Shown: in pieces, positions 62,923 to 64,000 of the stretch
How positions within the stretch are numbered: the stretch's first letter is position 1
Layout of the letters: every line of letters starts with the position of its first letter
DNA from: Sinotaia quadrata
Taxonomy: Eukaryota; Mollusca; Gastropoda; Architaenioglossa; Viviparidae
NCBI GenBank assembly: GCA_028829895.1
Contig: CM054182.1
Coordinates: 19,717,501 to 19,781,500 of the forward strand
Length of the DNA stretch: 64,000 nt
Direction: 5' to 3'
The notes under the pieces: model-generated
The model's input: the letters and a program-made list of their open reading frames with translations, nothing else
Databases searched by the model: none
Told to the model about the DNA's origin: nothing
Position numbers and translations under genes: made by a program

Positions 62923-64000
62923 GGACATGAACATGCAGCGAGCGAGCATGCGACTACAGCCAAAATAGGATTTTCAGTACATGTAGACGACCACGCGAAC
63001 GGTCTTATTCAACTGCAGCGACGACAGAGTGCTAGATGATGATGTCGTCATAAACGAAGACAACGATGTGAAGTTTTAATGACGAAGGGATGGCAAATGA
63101 TAATTTATGAGTGCTGACCAGCGAAGATTCATTCTTTGACCATGAACTTGTAAAATTCTGAAACAACAAAAGAAATCAATAAATAAAACAAACAAACAAA
63201 ATAAACACAAATAAATACAGTATTTTATTTTTTAAACTGTCCGATAGCAGGTTCTTTAGAAGAAGAGTTAAGAATGATAATTCCATAACGTCATTTTTCA
63301 CTTTACTGATGTAAGTTAACAAACCCGTGTTGCTCGGATTGACATTTTTTTGTGATTCCGCGATATTACCACGTTTTATTTTCTATACGATCATTTACAG
63401 AAAATGACATTCGTAAAACACTGGTCTGCGTGAGCAAGAATGTATTTCTGCTAGTCTGCCTCATAAACACTCTATCGTTTAGATTAGTGGCAGGGAGGGA
63501 AATCGGCTTTTAAAAAAAATAAAAACGTTTTGTTCTGCACGAATGAAATCGGAACGAGGCGATGAAGAAATTATATTTGCATCATGCTTTTTTCTTCTAT
63601 TTTTCTATTCTTTGTTTCCTGGAGTGGGAGGTGTCTGGCTGGAAAATGTGCCTCGTTCCTTGCTCATATCTCCTCTCGCGTGAAATCATCTGTGGGCGCT
63701 GAGTGCAGAATTTGAATCAGCAGACAGTTTAAAATGTAAATAAAGTTATTAATTTGGTAAACAAGCAGATTACCAAATCTTCATTAATCGAACAGTGCTT
63801 ATCGCATACACAAATTAATCTGCACGCGAAACTCATTTCATTAAGGTTTCTTGTCTTCATCTGTGAGTACATTGGTTTTATCGGGACCAGTAGCTTACTG
63901 TCTCCTCCAAAAGGAGGTCACTTCAACTATTTAAAGGTCCTTAATAAAGTTCACGAAAATCATTGTTGAATATCATACTTATGAACTTATCTGTGACCGG
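62923..64000. other. unique DNA, no gene seen
   Basis: CpGs are relatively frequent at 62940-63060. The remainder is AT-rich with short frames only. A gene beginning beyond the right edge cannot be excluded. Confidence 0.45.

Overview
This is 64 kb of AT-rich, gene-poor eukaryotic DNA. I recognise no host protein-coding gene, rRNA or tRNA gene. The coding sequences I can identify belong to two transposable elements: a full-length LTR retrotransposon at 19474-27779 and an internally deleted hAT DNA transposon at 2256-3249. The low GC content, very many minisatellites, (GATA)n arrays and the types of transposon fit a marine invertebrate, most likely a mollusc. That assignment is inference; no host gene is present to confirm it.

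Layout. 1-1.3 kb is a 54-bp minisatellite. 2.26-3.25 kb is the hAT element with a transposase C-terminal relic. 5.8-9.5 kb holds a 41-bp minisatellite, a CpG-richer patch with promoter-type motifs, a GATA array, GT and CT microsatellites and a long pyrimidine-rich stretch. 9.5-17 kb is mostly unique AT-rich DNA with a few decayed arrays. 17.1-19.2 kb has 28-bp and 32-bp minisatellites. 19.47-27.78 kb is the retrotransposon. 27.8-61.3 kb alternates unique AT-rich DNA with more than thirty tandem arrays (units of 2 to about 80 bp). 61.3-64 kb is unique, with a cluster of CACGTG boxes near 62.9 kb. By my rough tally of the intervals listed, tandem repeats make up about a quarter of the window.

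The retrotransposon is the centre of interest. It has two 1547-bp LTRs that I found identical by eye, a perfect 5-bp target duplication (GTTTG), a candidate primer-binding site, a polypurine tract, and a gag-pol encoding coiled coil, capsid, zinc knuckle, protease, integrase, reverse transcriptase and RNase H in that order. Integrase lies before RT, which is the Ty1/copia order, but the proteins are Ty3/gypsy in type. This is the signature of the Gmr1-like group. The C-terminal half of the capsid looks like the SCAN domain, which published work has derived from Gmr1-like Gag. All catalytic residues of protease, integrase, RT and RNase H that I looked for are present. Two single-base frame breaks, both in homopolymer runs, interrupt an otherwise young element.

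The rest of the window is best read as intergenic or intronic DNA where short tandem arrays are repeatedly born, homogenised in the middle and decayed at the edges. Long open frames over these arrays (for example those giving [11 protein letters not shown] or HVHQTLC-type peptides) are products of periodicity, not genes.
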